Notes: generated by a model not told the origin, from the letters alone. A stretch of 13,139 nucleotides of DNA from an uncultured Lachnospiraceae bacterium (GCA_910585625.1 CAJUFQ010000052.1:1-13139); one strand, 5' to 3'. Shown: positions 6,790 through 13,136, counted from the first letter of the stretch. Program-made: numbers and translations.

Positions 6790-7171
6790 TGTCTCACCTC
6801 CATTGCCTGTTCACTCTATATTCGCCATGACCTTGTATGCGGTTCATTTGTTTGCTTCCCCACTCGGATTGCTGCCTGATATGCATCTGGTATGCTGCAG
6901 AGCAATCTTTTCAGCTTTTTGACGGCAGATTGATTTCCCTTTGCGGCAAATTCCTGTGTCCGCTTACACACAAGATTCTTCTGTGTTTTTTCTACCTACC
7001 GTTCATTTTTCTATTATCACTCACATGCCTGCTTTTGCAGCCATGCAATCTATGGCGCCTCTTTCAAGGCTTATCATTTAAACAAAGAAAACCCGTAAAC
7101 ATTGGAGTTTATGGTGATAAGGAAGTATGGAAACTAACTTATTATCAACGCTGACAAATAGGGGGCAACTA
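6790..7171. other. gap upstream of the sigma operon
   Basis: About 380 bases without a supported gene. Immediately before the sigma gene is its ribosome site and perhaps its promoter. Open frames here are short, without ribosome sites, and unlike known proteins. A 50-codon minus-strand frame around 6820-6980 (VCKRTQEFAAKGNQSAVKKL...) could be a remnant but has no upstream start in frame. Confidence 0.3.
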
Positions 7172-7215
7172 AAAACCGAGAGAAAATCAAAATATTACGA
7201 TTTTCTCTCGGTTTT
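7172..7215. terminator. bidirectional intrinsic terminator
   Basis: Perfect 17-bp inverted repeat: AAAACCGAGAGAAAATC (7172-7188), 10-base loop AAAATATTAC, then its complement (7199-7215). It is A-rich before and T-rich after in both directions. It lies 18 bases past the end of the extended small gene at 7234-7593 and would terminate it on the minus strand. Confidence 0.8.
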
Positions 7216-7233
7216 GCTCTGACAACAACTGGT

Positions 7234-7593
7234 TTACATTCCCATTATTTTCTTGAAATTTTCGTAAGCTGTATCGTCCTTTAAAATCTCAGCCATTTCC
7301 GAAGTAACAACCTTTATCCTCGACACTGTATTATGTGAATGCTGAATATCTTCATCACTAATAACAACTTTTTCTAATTCAGATTTATAAGCCTATGCAA
7401 TTCGTACAGCTTCTTCGCGTTCATTGAGCAATTCGCTAATTATTTCATCATATGTATTGCGAATTTTATCAACATTTTTTTCTTCTTTAATAGCCCTGAT
7501 TTTACTTGATACTGCCGTAGCAGTACCTTTAACAGCTAATTCTGCTAATGCAGTTCCAAGCCCCAAAAGTTCTGTTGCATATATTTCATTCAT
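7234..7593 (-). pseudogene. small helical protein of unknown function with in-frame TAG
   Basis: The frame from ATG 7593 gives 66 residues to TAG (7395-7393), then continues for 52 more codons to TAA (7236-7234), just before a terminator. Up to the stop: hydrophobic/alanine-rich N-terminus (LLGLGTALAELAVKGTATAV), then charged helical sequence (KIRAIKEEKNVDKIRNTYDEIISELLNEREEAVRIA). After it: AYKSELEKVVISDEDIQHSH..., which continues the same helical, coiled-coil-like character. The whole thing reads as one 119-residue protein with a Gln codon changed to TAG. I do not recognise the family. The ribosome site is weak (GCAGGGA). It lies alone between the sigma operon and Tn916-like debris. Confidence 0.6.
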
Positions 7594-7684
7594 CGTTTAT
7601 CCCTGCCTAATTTTTATGTCAAATTATATCACTTAATACAGAAAAAAACAATACTTTCAAATGTTACGCAATAGAACGCCGTTT

Positions 7685-7797
7685 TCGAGGGCAGATATAT
7701 AAAACCCTTACCCCGTCATTTCAACGCCCGCAAAGCTGCATAAATCAAGAGTAAAATAATCCTTACTGTTAACAAACCCCATAATATATCGAGGGCA
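7685..7797. repeat. direct repeat TCGAGGGCA in gap upstream of Tn916-like genes
   Basis: TCGAGGGCA occurs at 7685-7693 and 7789-7797 within an otherwise gene-free 320-base stretch (7594-7912). No protein frame is supported here. It is short enough to be chance. Confidence 0.25.
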
Positions 7798-7835
7798 AAA
7801 GCAGTTTACTGATTTCGTCCTCTTGACTACCCAAC

Positions 7836-7907
7836 AGCAAAGGCAGGAAAAGCCGTCAAGGGCGCGTAGCGCGAAGTTTACCCTTGACAGCTTTTTCTGT
7901 CTTTGCT
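7836..7907. repeat. 27-base imperfect inverted repeat
   Basis: Arms at 7836-7862 and 7881-7907 match at 24 of 27 positions, and the mismatches are all compatible with G-U pairing in one strand. The loop holds a smaller GCGC-GTA-GCGC hairpin. It sits just after the stop of the orf8-like gene on the minus strand. It would act as a strong terminator or structured 3' end for that transcript; such repeats are common beside conjugative-element genes. Confidence 0.65.
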
Positions 7908-7912
7908 ACTTC

Positions 7913-8116
7913 CTATCGGTCGAAGCGGAATTTCAATATGGCTTCAACCAGTTTTGCCTTTAATCTGTCCTGTGTGTCGTCATTGATATGCCCCTTATAC
8001 ATAGACAGATATTTGATGTGTGCGGTGTAATACCGCAATACTGCGTCTACCGCTTCCGGCTCTCCGGCAACGGCTTTTTGGATTACCTCAAAAGGTATCA
8101 GCTTTTTATTCCTCAT
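7913..8116 (-). CDS. Tn916 Orf8-like helix-turn-helix protein
   Basis: 67 residues resembling the small Orf8-type regulatory protein of Tn916-family conjugative elements: LIPFEVIQKAVAGEPEAVDAVLRYYTAHIKYLS, then a gap, then RLKAKLVEAILKFRFD. In these elements the gene follows orf7 and belongs to the regulatory block controlling transfer and excision. Start ATG 8116 follows GGGAGAGA and overlaps the orf7-like gene by 11 bases, as in the parent elements. It appears full length or nearly so. The neighbouring conjugation genes are absent, so it is an element fragment. Confidence 0.75.
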   Translation of the reverse strand: MRNKKLIPFEVIQKAVAGEPEAVDAVLRYYTAHIKYLSMYKGHINDDTQDRLKAKLVEAILKFRFDR

Positions 8117-8355
8117 GTTTCAATCTCTCCCATTCTTTCCGTAGCTGTTTCAGTGCAACATTTCTTCTGCGGTTTATCGAACTCCTGCAACGTCCGTACA
8201 ATCTGCCGATTGCTTCATCACGATAGCCAACAAAGTAATAAAGCAACAGAACTTTCCGCCTTAATTTCGGCAATCTTGATAATGTCGTTGCTAGCCGTTC
8301 ATCATCAACGATAACTTCCTTTTCCAAATTTTGTAATCCGGATAAAATTTCCGAT
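8106..8355 (-). pseudogene. Tn916 Orf7-like sigma-region-4 protein, N-terminally truncated
   Basis: The open frame begins right after a TAA at about 8357 and includes EILSGLQNLEKEVIVDDERLATTLSRLPKLRRKVLLLYYFVGYRDEAIGRLYG..., ending at 8106. LPKLRRKVLLLYYFVGYRDEAIGRLYGRCRSSINRRRNVALKQL is a sigma-70 region-4 helix-turn-helix as in Tn916 Orf7. The usual first half (about 60 residues) is missing, replaced by the end of an IS1182-type transposase 20-odd bases upstream. A TTG at 8327 could start a 73-residue product, but no clear ribosome site precedes it. The insertion sequence probably removed the front of the gene. Confidence 0.7.
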
Positions 8356-8376
8356 TATTTCAAGTGTTATCTCTGT

Positions 8377-9132
8377 TTATTTTTCACTTATCAGCTTAAT
8401 GATCCGTTTGAGGTTTACTGCAAATATAGTCATTGTCCCCTGCATCCCCATGTTAATAAGGCCTGATGATGTCGCTGTGCCATAACCATGCCTGTGCTTT
8501 AACTCGCTGTTTTTTGATTCTATCTTAATAGCGTTCCTTCATTTTTTCTTTGAAGTGTTCTGTTTCCTGAAACTCTGCCTGTTTACTGTGGGCATCTCTT
8601 TTTAGGGTTCCGCTGTCTTATGGCCGGTCTTTGCGTCTGTATCTTGTGAAGTCTCAAGATATTCCAGGTCATCTTTTACGGATTCTTCTGATAAATTCAG
8701 CTTTTCCTATATTTTAGGATAACTGTGCAGTTCTTCTTTTTCTTTGATGACCGAAATCAGGGCTTGACAGTATTCCAGTTCTTTTTCCAAGGAATCTTCT
8801 GTGTTTTTATCCGGAAAACGCTCTTTCATTGTTTCATCTGTTTCATAAACAGAACGCCGCAGTTTCTTTGGCTGTTCTAAAAACGCCTGTCTTGGCGTTT
8901 TCTGATTGTACCTTGATTTTGTATGGGTTGCATCCACGATAATGGATTTTGATTTTATAATGCCTTTTTCCAATGCAATCTGGACTGTTTTCGCGACCAG
9001 CACGTCTAACAGGTTCATATCTTTCAGGCGCAGTCTGCGGAATTTTGTCAGGGAGCCTGGATTGATTACGCTTTCTTCCGGCGCCATATCAAGAAAGTCT
9101 TTAAAGGGCATGTCATATTTAGAGCGTTCCAC
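8377..9132 (-). pseudogene. decayed IS1182-family transposase
   Basis: Pieces of one transposase are spread over several frames. The middle part (VERSKYDMPFKDFLDMAPEE..., then LTKFRRLRLKDMNLLD, then IIVDATHTKSRYNQ with the first catalytic Asp) runs to TAG at 8709-8707. The frame then continues EKLNLSEESVKDDLEYLETSQ...GHKTAEP to TAA. After a large internal deletion it resumes in other frames with AEFQETEHFKEKMKER and finally SELKHRHGYGTATSSGLINM...VNLKRIIKLISEK, ending at TAA 8379-8377. The N-terminal third and the segment between GHKTA and the C-terminus are gone, including the second and probably third catalytic acids. No terminal inverted repeats were found. Confidence 0.8.
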
Positions 9133-9267
9133 AACGTCAATCAAATTTTCCTGTTTACATTTTGGACAGTAAAGGGGAAAATTTTTCAATTCTGTATCTA
9201 GCCGAATTTGCAACCTTGTTTTACTCCCGCAGACAGGGCAATAAATCCTCTCTGTTTTCCCGCTCAT
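8707..9267 (-). CDS. chimeric ORF: Cys-rich KTR protein N-terminus fused to transposase fragment
   Basis: 186 codons. Residues 1-45 (YCPVCGSKTRLQIRLDTELK..., then LYCPKCKQENLIDV) match the Cys-rich KTR family: two CPxC-type zinc knuckles around the KTR motif, often a small protein of about 55-70 residues carried by mobile elements. From about residue 46 (VERSKYDMPFKD) it is IS1182-type transposase. The join near 9132 is in frame and leaves both zinc-binding cysteine pairs intact. It starts 3 bases after the stop of the FMN-binding gene, so it is translated with it. The KTR part could still fold; the transposase tail cannot be active. Confidence 0.7.
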   Translation of the reverse strand: MSGKTERIYCPVCGSKTRLQIRLDTELKNFPLYCPKCKQENLIDVVERSKYDMPFKDFLDMAPEESVINPGSLTKFRRLRLKDMNLLDVLVAKTVQIALEKGIIKSKSIIVDATHTKSRYNQKTPRQAFLEQPKKLRRSVYETDETMKERFPDKNTEDSLEKELEYCQALISVIKEKEELHSYPKI

Positions 9268-9270
9268 TTT

Positions 9271-9675
9271 CTATTTTTCTCCTGTTAAGGCATTTTCAAC
9301 AGCTTTCTTTATGACGGCGCTTGAATTTGTTGCCCCCGATACTGCGTCAACCTCTATTTTCTGTTCTTCAATGATTCTGTCAACAACAGCTTCTGCGCTG
9401 CTTCCACGGCCGTTTTTATGTTCCAGAATATCAATGTTTGTAATTACTCCGTTTTGAACCGTTACTTCCACTTTGGCATAAACAAAATCCACGTCATATT
9501 CTCCGACATAAACTCCGTTGGGAACATTGGTAATATCCAAATTGCTAAACGTTGTTTCTTTTACTGCCCTTTTATAATCTGCCACGTTTTTCAGATAAAC
9601 CGCCGTATAAATCAAAATAATAAGGAAAAGAAGAATTGCTGTAAACGATAGGATTCTTTTTCGGGATAATTTCAT
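9271..9675 (-). CDS. membrane-anchored FMN-binding domain protein
   Basis: 134 residues from ATG 9675, chosen because GAGAGGTG precedes it and ATGA overlaps the upstream stop; a GTG nine bases earlier is possible. One N-terminal membrane anchor (about 8-27, ILSFTAILLFLIILIYTAVYL) is followed by an FMN-binding domain: PNGVYVGEYDVDFVYAKVEV, a VTVQNGVITNIDILEH strand, and VDAVSGATNSSAVIKKAVENAL at the end. In this family the Thr of the SGAT motif takes FMN covalently, and the domain usually works outside the membrane in electron transfer, as in NqrC/RnfG. It is coupled to an FMN reductase, which suggests a small redox cassette. The stop is TAG, and the next gene starts one codon later in the same frame. 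Confidence 0.85.
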   Translation of the reverse strand: MKLSRKRILSFTAILLFLIILIYTAVYLKNVADYKRAVKETTFSNLDITNVPNGVYVGEYDVDFVYAKVEVTVQNGVITNIDILEHKNGRGSSAEAVVDRIIEEQKIEVDAVSGATNSSAVIKKAVENALTGEK

Positions 9676-10241
9676 TTCAGACACCTCTCAATCTTTTTTG
9701 TTATCTGTTTAGACAGTTCTTTCTTATTCTTTGCATTTGTACACACCACTTTTCCCGCCGGTTTCATGCCTGCGGTCTTGAAAAATTCGTCCATACTGCG
9801 GATCGCCCCTCCGCTCTGTCCTAATATCCACGAAAAAGGCGCGGGAGTATTGCAGGAAATCAAAATCATATATTGCTTCCCCCGTAAGCGTGGTTTTGGA
9901 AACGTATTTGTTTCTTCCATAGCCGCTCCCAACAATCGGTCAAATAAGTTTTTGACAGGAGCCGGAACATTCGCCCAATAGACAGGGGCGGCAAGGATAA
10001 CAAGCTGACTCTTATGTAATAACAGGGCAATTTCCTGTATGTCATCTTTCTGGACGCAAATATGCGTATCCATGCAAATCCGGCAACCGGTGCAGAAAGA
10101 AAGTTTATTTTCATACAGATTGATTTTCGTTACAGCATACCCCATCTGTTCAGCTTTATGAACTGCCAAATTCAACATAGCGGCTGTTGTTCCATTTGTA
10201 TGAGGACTGCCTAAAATGGCAAGCACATTTTTTTCACTCAT
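9672..10241 (-). CDS. flavodoxin-fold NAD(P)H-dependent FMN reductase / iron-sulfur flavoprotein
   Basis: 189 residues from ATG 10241, preceded by AGGAG; an upstream in-frame ATG at 10280 has no ribosome site. The Rossmann-like flavodoxin fold shows the FMN-phosphate loop LAILGSPHTNGTTAAML (about 6-22), a cysteine cluster CTGCRICMDTHIC (about 50-62), and APVYWANVPAPVKNLFDRL (about 85-103). The cysteine motif is that of multimeric flavodoxin WrbA-like or iron-sulfur flavoproteins, which reduce FMN or quinones with NAD(P)H. It probably supplies electrons to the FMN-binding protein encoded next. A TetR gene lies upstream on the same strand, separated by a structured gap. Confidence 0.9.
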   Translation of the reverse strand: MSEKNVLAILGSPHTNGTTAAMLNLAVHKAEQMGYAVTKINLYENKLSFCTGCRICMDTHICVQKDDIQEIALLLHKSQLVILAAPVYWANVPAPVKNLFDRLLGAAMEETNTFPKPRLRGKQYMILISCNTPAPFSWILGQSGGAIRSMDEFFKTAGMKPAGKVVCTNAKNKKELSKQITKKIERCLK

Positions 10242-10268
10242 AATCATCACTCCTAGTATAATAATGGT

Positions 10269-10286
10269 GTAGTCAATCAAGACTAC
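10269..10286. promoter_or_regulatory. palindrome upstream of the FMN reductase gene
   Basis: GTAGTC-AATCAA-GACTAC, perfect 6-base arms with a 6-base spacer, 28 bases upstream of the reductase start. It is placed like an operator. It does not resemble the TTAAAC/GTTTAA palindrome of the nearby TetR gene, so another regulator would bind it. Confidence 0.45.
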
Positions 10287-10315
10287 TTGGTTAATATGTT
10301 TCTTTCTATAAATCA

Positions 10316-10612
10316 GATAACAGAAGAAGGAGTTCTTCCTTCATCAGATGTTATCCATAATAATCATGTCTGACGGCTCCTGATGGACACCAGATAAAAC
10401 ATAAGGTATCATCTCTTAGGATAGGACAAATAATGTATCACTCCTTGGGATGCTGAATTATCAGCAGATACCTGCCAGAAAGTCAATTAGTCCATTCGAC
10501 AGGGTTTTATGTTTTAGCTGGTTGGGAGCCGGAAGGCAATACCCGTATAACACGCTAGGTTGTGTACCTGCCAGATTGGAAATGGATTCCTATCAGAAAG
10601 GAGCTTTTGTTC
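10316..10612 (+). other. densely structured gap between reductase and TetR genes
   Basis: No supported gene, but several nested inverted repeats: GATAACA/TGTTATC (10316-10322, 10349-10355) around GAAGAA-GGAG-TTCTTC; CCAGATAAAACATAA (10390-10404) complementary at 14 of 15 to 10507-10521; inside it GGTATC/GATACC (10405-10410, 10467-10472) and GCTGA/TCAGC. TACCTGCCAGA occurs twice (10469-10479, 10565-10575). The nesting suggests a folded RNA or an element end. It leads to a strong ribosome site on the plus strand. Confidence 0.45.
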
Positions 10613-10741
10613 ATGTCAAACAAAGTTATTTTTAAGTTTCTATTGACATTTATTAGCTGGACTTTATCGCAATCGAATGATAAACAAGGGAAAAGCCATA
10701 TTCCAAAAACTTTTCTTTTGATAAACCCATTGACTTTTTAA
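10613..10741 (+). CDS. short ORF with strong ribosome site, possibly a truncated gene
   Basis: ATG 10613 follows AGAAAGGAG at good spacing and opens a 42-codon frame, MSNKVIFKFLLTFISWTLSQ..., with a hydrophobic start like a membrane protein or signal. The last 90 bases run antisense through the end of the tetR coding sequence, so only about the first 13-16 codons look native. It may be the start of a lost gene cut by recombination, or a small peptide. Not recognised. Confidence 0.3.
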   Translation: MSNKVIFKFLLTFISWTLSQSNDKQGKSHIPKTFLLINPLTF

Positions 10742-11291
10742 TATATTCTTCTTTGTTAGCGGCAAGCTGAATGATTCCGGAAATCATACCCCAAAAATTA
10801 AATATGGCAGGCATAATTTCCAAATCACCTCGTAAATCCCCTTTTTTTATGCCAGATAACAAAAAGATTTTTATCTTTTCATTTATTTCTTCCCCAATTT
10901 GATAAGTTTCCTTTTCTTCGGGCAAATAATCTTTGCGCTCAAAATCAATGTTGATTTTATCCAATACCATTTTGAAATAAAAAGGAAATTCCTCTTGATA
11001 CTGCACCAGCCCGCGGCAAATAAAGTCATATCTTGCTTTCGTGGCTTCATGCTGTATCAGAGCAGAAGAGATATAGTCGTCAAGTTTCTTCATACTGTTC
11101 AATACCAAAATGCTGACAATCTCCTCCTTGTTTTCAAAATATACATATAATGTTGCCTTACTGTATCCGGCAGCTTTCGCTATATCGTCCATAGAAGTCG
11201 CGGCAATCCCCCTTTCCATAAATAAAGCGGATGCCGCAGACACTATGTTTTCCCGGTGTACGCTTCTAGGCTCTTTCTTTCTTCGCCCCAT
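10653..11291 (-). CDS. TetR/AcrR-family transcriptional repressor
   Basis: 212 residues, typical length. The N-terminal DNA-binding domain at about 12-58 (ENIVSAASALFMERGIAATSMDDIAKAAGYSKATLYVYFENKEEI) is a textbook TetR helix-turn-helix with the ATLYxYFxxKEE signature. The rest is the helical ligand-binding and dimer part, including FPFYFKMVLDKINIDF and FWGMISGIIQLAAN. Start ATG 11291 follows AAGGAGG. The promoter and a palindromic operator directly upstream point to autorepression. Downstream on the same strand are the FMN reductase and FMN-binding genes, which it may also control, though its palindrome is not repeated there. Confidence 0.93.
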   Translation of the reverse strand: MGRRKKEPRSVHRENIVSAASALFMERGIAATSMDDIAKAAGYSKATLYVYFENKEEIVSILVLNSMKKLDDYISSALIQHEATKARYDFICRGLVQYQEEFPFYFKMVLDKINIDFERKDYLPEEKETYQIGEEINEKIKIFLLSGIKKGDLRGDLEIMPAIFNFWGMISGIIQLAANKEEYIKKSMGLSKEKFLEYGFSLVYHSIAIKSS

Positions 11292-11306
11292 ATGTTCCTC
11301 CTTGCA

Positions 11307-11331
11307 ATAATTAAACTTACGGTTTAATTAT
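11307..11331. promoter_or_regulatory. TetR operator palindrome
   Basis: ATAATTAAAC-TTACG-GTTTAATTAT: perfect 10-base arms around a 5-base centre, overlapping the -10 box of the tetR promoter and ending 16 bases before its start codon. The size and place are those of an autorepression site. Confidence 0.8.
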
Positions 11332-11355
11332 ATAGAGAGTATTTCCTCTTGTCAA
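11327..11355 (-). promoter_or_regulatory. consensus promoter of tetR
   Basis: On the minus strand TTGACA (11355-11350), 17-base spacer, TATAAT (11332-11327): exact consensus for the housekeeping sigma factor. The -10 box lies within the operator, so a bound repressor would block polymerase. Confidence 0.9.
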
Positions 11356-11685
11356 TGATATTTAGGAATAAATGTATCATGGCAACTTGCAAATCCCTAT
11401 CCGTAACAGAAATTTTATCATTTTATTTGGCATTTCCCAAACTTCCCCGTATTAAGAAGAAAGGAAAACTTTTTGCGAAAATTCTCTCAAACTTCCGTCA
11501 AAACCGTCCTATGTGGTGTTGTAGGTAATGAGAGGACTTATCAGAGGGTTTGGGATACTTCCCGACAAGCAAAATCTGTCCGGCAAGCCATAGAGCGGAC
11601 GGGCAGATTTACGGAAAAGGGTACCCTTTTCCTATGCTTGCTCCGAAACTTATCATTTAGCAAATACGGAAAGGAAGGGAAAAGA
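11356..11685 (+). other. gene-free lead-in to the tnpW-like gene
   Basis: 330 bases with no supported gene. It contains the perfect 20-base palindrome GGAAAAGGGTACCCTTTTCC (11613-11632). Just before it is a longer imperfect stem (AAATCTG-TCCG about 11573, pairing with CGGA and CAGATTT about 11596-11611). Together they could form an attenuator or a recombinase/regulator site. An open frame extending the tnpW-like gene upstream to 11473 lacks a ribosome site. Confidence 0.4.
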
Positions 11686-11886
11686 ATGGATTGGGAACTG
11701 GAAATCAAGGACAGCGGCTATCTGCCGGAAAAAGGGAAGCCGACAGAAGAAACCGTCTGCTACAAAATCGGCGGCACATACTATGAAGTGTCTACCTCCT
11801 GCGGCGGCTCGGAACGGCTCCGCGACAAGATGATACGGCTCATAAAATCGGAAACCGTCAAACCGCCCAATGACAAACAGGGATAA
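11686..11886 (+). CDS. TnpW-like small transposon protein
   Basis: 66 residues from ATG 11686, preceded by AAGGAAGGG. It has the layout of the TnpW family of Tn4451-type elements: a variable start, then VCYKIGGTYYEVSTSCGG, then SERLRDKMIRLIKSE (a strand pair followed by a helix; compare the IGxTxYxVxxxF...ETxxDKIxRLI pattern). Function in the family is unknown. It lies 62 bases ahead of a TnpX-type recombinase fragment, its usual company. Confidence 0.75.
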   Translation: MDWELEIKDSGYLPEKGKPTEETVCYKIGGTYYEVSTSCGGSERLRDKMIRLIKSETVKPPNDKQG

Positions 11887-11948
11887 ATGCGCTATAATAA
11901 GTTTAACACTACTGTTTGTCGGGCGTTCATTACAGGAGGAATGAACAT

Positions 11949-12374
11949 ATGACAGCAAATACATATAAGCCCGGACAGATAACAGCATTATACGCCCGTC
12001 TTTCGCAGGAAGATACGTTAGAGGGCGACAGCAACAGCATTGTGAACCAGAAAGCAGTCCTCTCCAAATATGCGGCGGACAACGGCTTTTCCAATCCCGT
12101 TTTCTTCATTGACGACGGTGTATCGGGCGTGACGTTCGACAGACCAAATTTTAACCGCATGATTGCGGAGATTGAAGCCGGAAACGTGGCGACGGTCATT
12201 GTCAAGGATATGTCAAGATTGGGGCGCGATTATCTGAAAGTCGACTATTATACAGAAATTTTTTTCGTAGAACGTGATGTTAGATATATCGCAATCAATG
12301 ACGGAGCAGACAGCGCAAAAAGCGATAACGATTTTACACCGTTCCGCAACCTGTTCGATGTGACCCTATCATAA
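11949..12374 (+). pseudogene. large serine recombinase (TnpX-type), truncated
   Basis: Starts at ATG 11949 after AGGAGG with a full resolvase-type catalytic N-terminus: ITALYARLSQEDTLEGDSNSIVNQ (catalytic Ser is in ARLS), FFIDDGVSGVTFDRPNFNRM, VIVKDMSRLGRDYLKV (catalytic Arg region), then RYIAINDGADSAKSDNDFTPFRNLF. At about residue 136 the family sequence (usually followed by NEWYARD) stops and is replaced by DVTLS and a TAA. The zinc ribbon and DNA-binding parts are missing, so it cannot excise or integrate an element. Full-length proteins have roughly 500-700 residues. The break near 12355 is a recombination joint with unrelated sequence. Confidence 0.85.
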
Positions 12375-12484
12375 AGAATGACATCACCGCAGGGCATAGC
12401 ATCCCCGTTACCTTCGACAAAGTTATTCCATGCCGTACATCATATTATCGGTAACGGCTACTGAAAATGATGGTCGGCAACACA
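12355..12484 (+). other. junction between recombinase fragment and tnpV-like gene
   Basis: About 130 bases unlike either neighbour. One frame reads DPIIKNDITAGHSIPVTFDKVIPCRTSYYR before a stop and may be a scrap of another coding sequence that I cannot name. No ribosome site is seen for the next gene. Confidence 0.35.
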
Positions 12485-12871
12485 ATGAACAAATTAAAGC
12501 CGAAAATTTTTGATGAGGCGATCAGCCTTGATTATGTCCTTGCCGGGGACTATTATGTTCCGGCAATTGAACTGCCGGAGGACGATGACCGTCCTATCGG
12601 GAAATGGGGACGGATACACAGAGTATATCCGGAAGAAACAAACCCGCTTTTGCTCAATCACTTGCTTCTTACAGGCAAGCCGCACACCTATCTTGCTGAC
12701 CTCAACGAGCAGGCAAAGAGTCGCTATTGGTGTCTCGTTCACCAGATGGCAGAGAATGAGAGCGTGACCGAGGATTTGAAGCGTCAGTCACAGTGGGAGT
12801 GGGTCAAGGCCATGAACAGCATCGTAAATCGCGCCGAGGAAATCATCAGGAGTGAAATGATTAACGCTTAA
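12485..12871 (+). CDS. TnpV-like transposon protein
   Basis: 128 residues from MNKLKPKIFDEA; an ATG six codons upstream (12467) is in frame too. It matches the TnpV family of Tn4451/Tn5397-type elements: GDYYVPAIELPEDDDRPIGKWGRIHRVY, LLLTGKPHTYLADLNEQAKSRYWCLVHQMAE, SVTEDLKRQSQWEWVKAMNSIVNRAEEIIRSEMI. Length is normal. The family's function is not established. No clear ribosome site precedes it, perhaps because the upstream joint removed it, so expression is doubtful. Confidence 0.8.
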   Translation: MNKLKPKIFDEAISLDYVLAGDYYVPAIELPEDDDRPIGKWGRIHRVYPEETNPLLLNHLLLTGKPHTYLADLNEQAKSRYWCLVHQMAENESVTEDLKRQSQWEWVKAMNSIVNRAEEIIRSEMINA

Positions 12872-13013
12872 CAGGTTCACAGCCCCGACAAATGCGCTGG
12901 TACGAAAGTGTGAACATCAAGGGGAGGCTTACTTTACCAATAGGCTTTCTTACCATACTGTATTCGTTACACATAACAGGTAAATGTACCGTTTGGAGCA
13001 GGTTGATTTTAGT

Positions 13014-13044
13014 AGGGGACAGTGTCCGTAAGGTGCTGTTCCCT
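13014..13044 (+). promoter_or_regulatory. leader hairpin before strong ribosome site
   Basis: AGGGGACAG (13014-13022) pairs with CTGTTCCCT (13036-13044), 9 bp with one G-U. It ends 20 bases before AAGGAGG. It could be part of an attenuator for a gene beyond the window. Confidence 0.45.
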
Positions 13045-13079
13045 GCATATTTGGTCATTTTCCAAGGAGGTTTTCAAAA

Positions 13080-13133
13080 ATGCAAATGGCTTTGTTCCTG
13101 TCCATAATTGATAATCTGCCTTTCCTGTGCTAA
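13080..13133 (+). CDS. 17-codon leader peptide candidate
   Basis: ATG 13080 follows CCAAGGAGGTTTTCAAAA at ideal distance and encodes MQMALFLSIIDNLPFLC then TAA. The strong ribosome site in front of so short a frame, a hairpin upstream, and the absence of any longer frame suggest a regulatory leader peptide such as those ahead of antibiotic-resistance genes in mobile elements. The gene it might control is outside the window, so this is tentative. Confidence 0.4.
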   Translation: MQMALFLSIIDNLPFLC

Positions 13134-13136
13134 AAT
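13108..13136 (+). promoter_or_regulatory. promoter reading out of the window
   Basis: TTGATA, exactly 17 bases, TAAAAT: a near-consensus housekeeping promoter. Transcription would start just past the window end, so it serves a downstream gene. It overlaps the end of the leader-peptide candidate. Confidence 0.55.

Noticed and set aside
7594..7912. CRISPR-like array from the repeated TCGAGGGCA
   Set aside because: Only two 9-base copies with no regular spacing.
10450..10635. 61-codon plus-strand ORF in the structured gap
   Set aside because: Lies within nested repeats, lacks a ribosome site, and overlaps a better-placed ATG after AGGAG.
11473..11685. N-terminal extension of the tnpW-like gene
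   Set aside because: Sequence before MDWELEIK does not resemble the family, crosses a palindrome, and the clear ribosome site is just before 11686.
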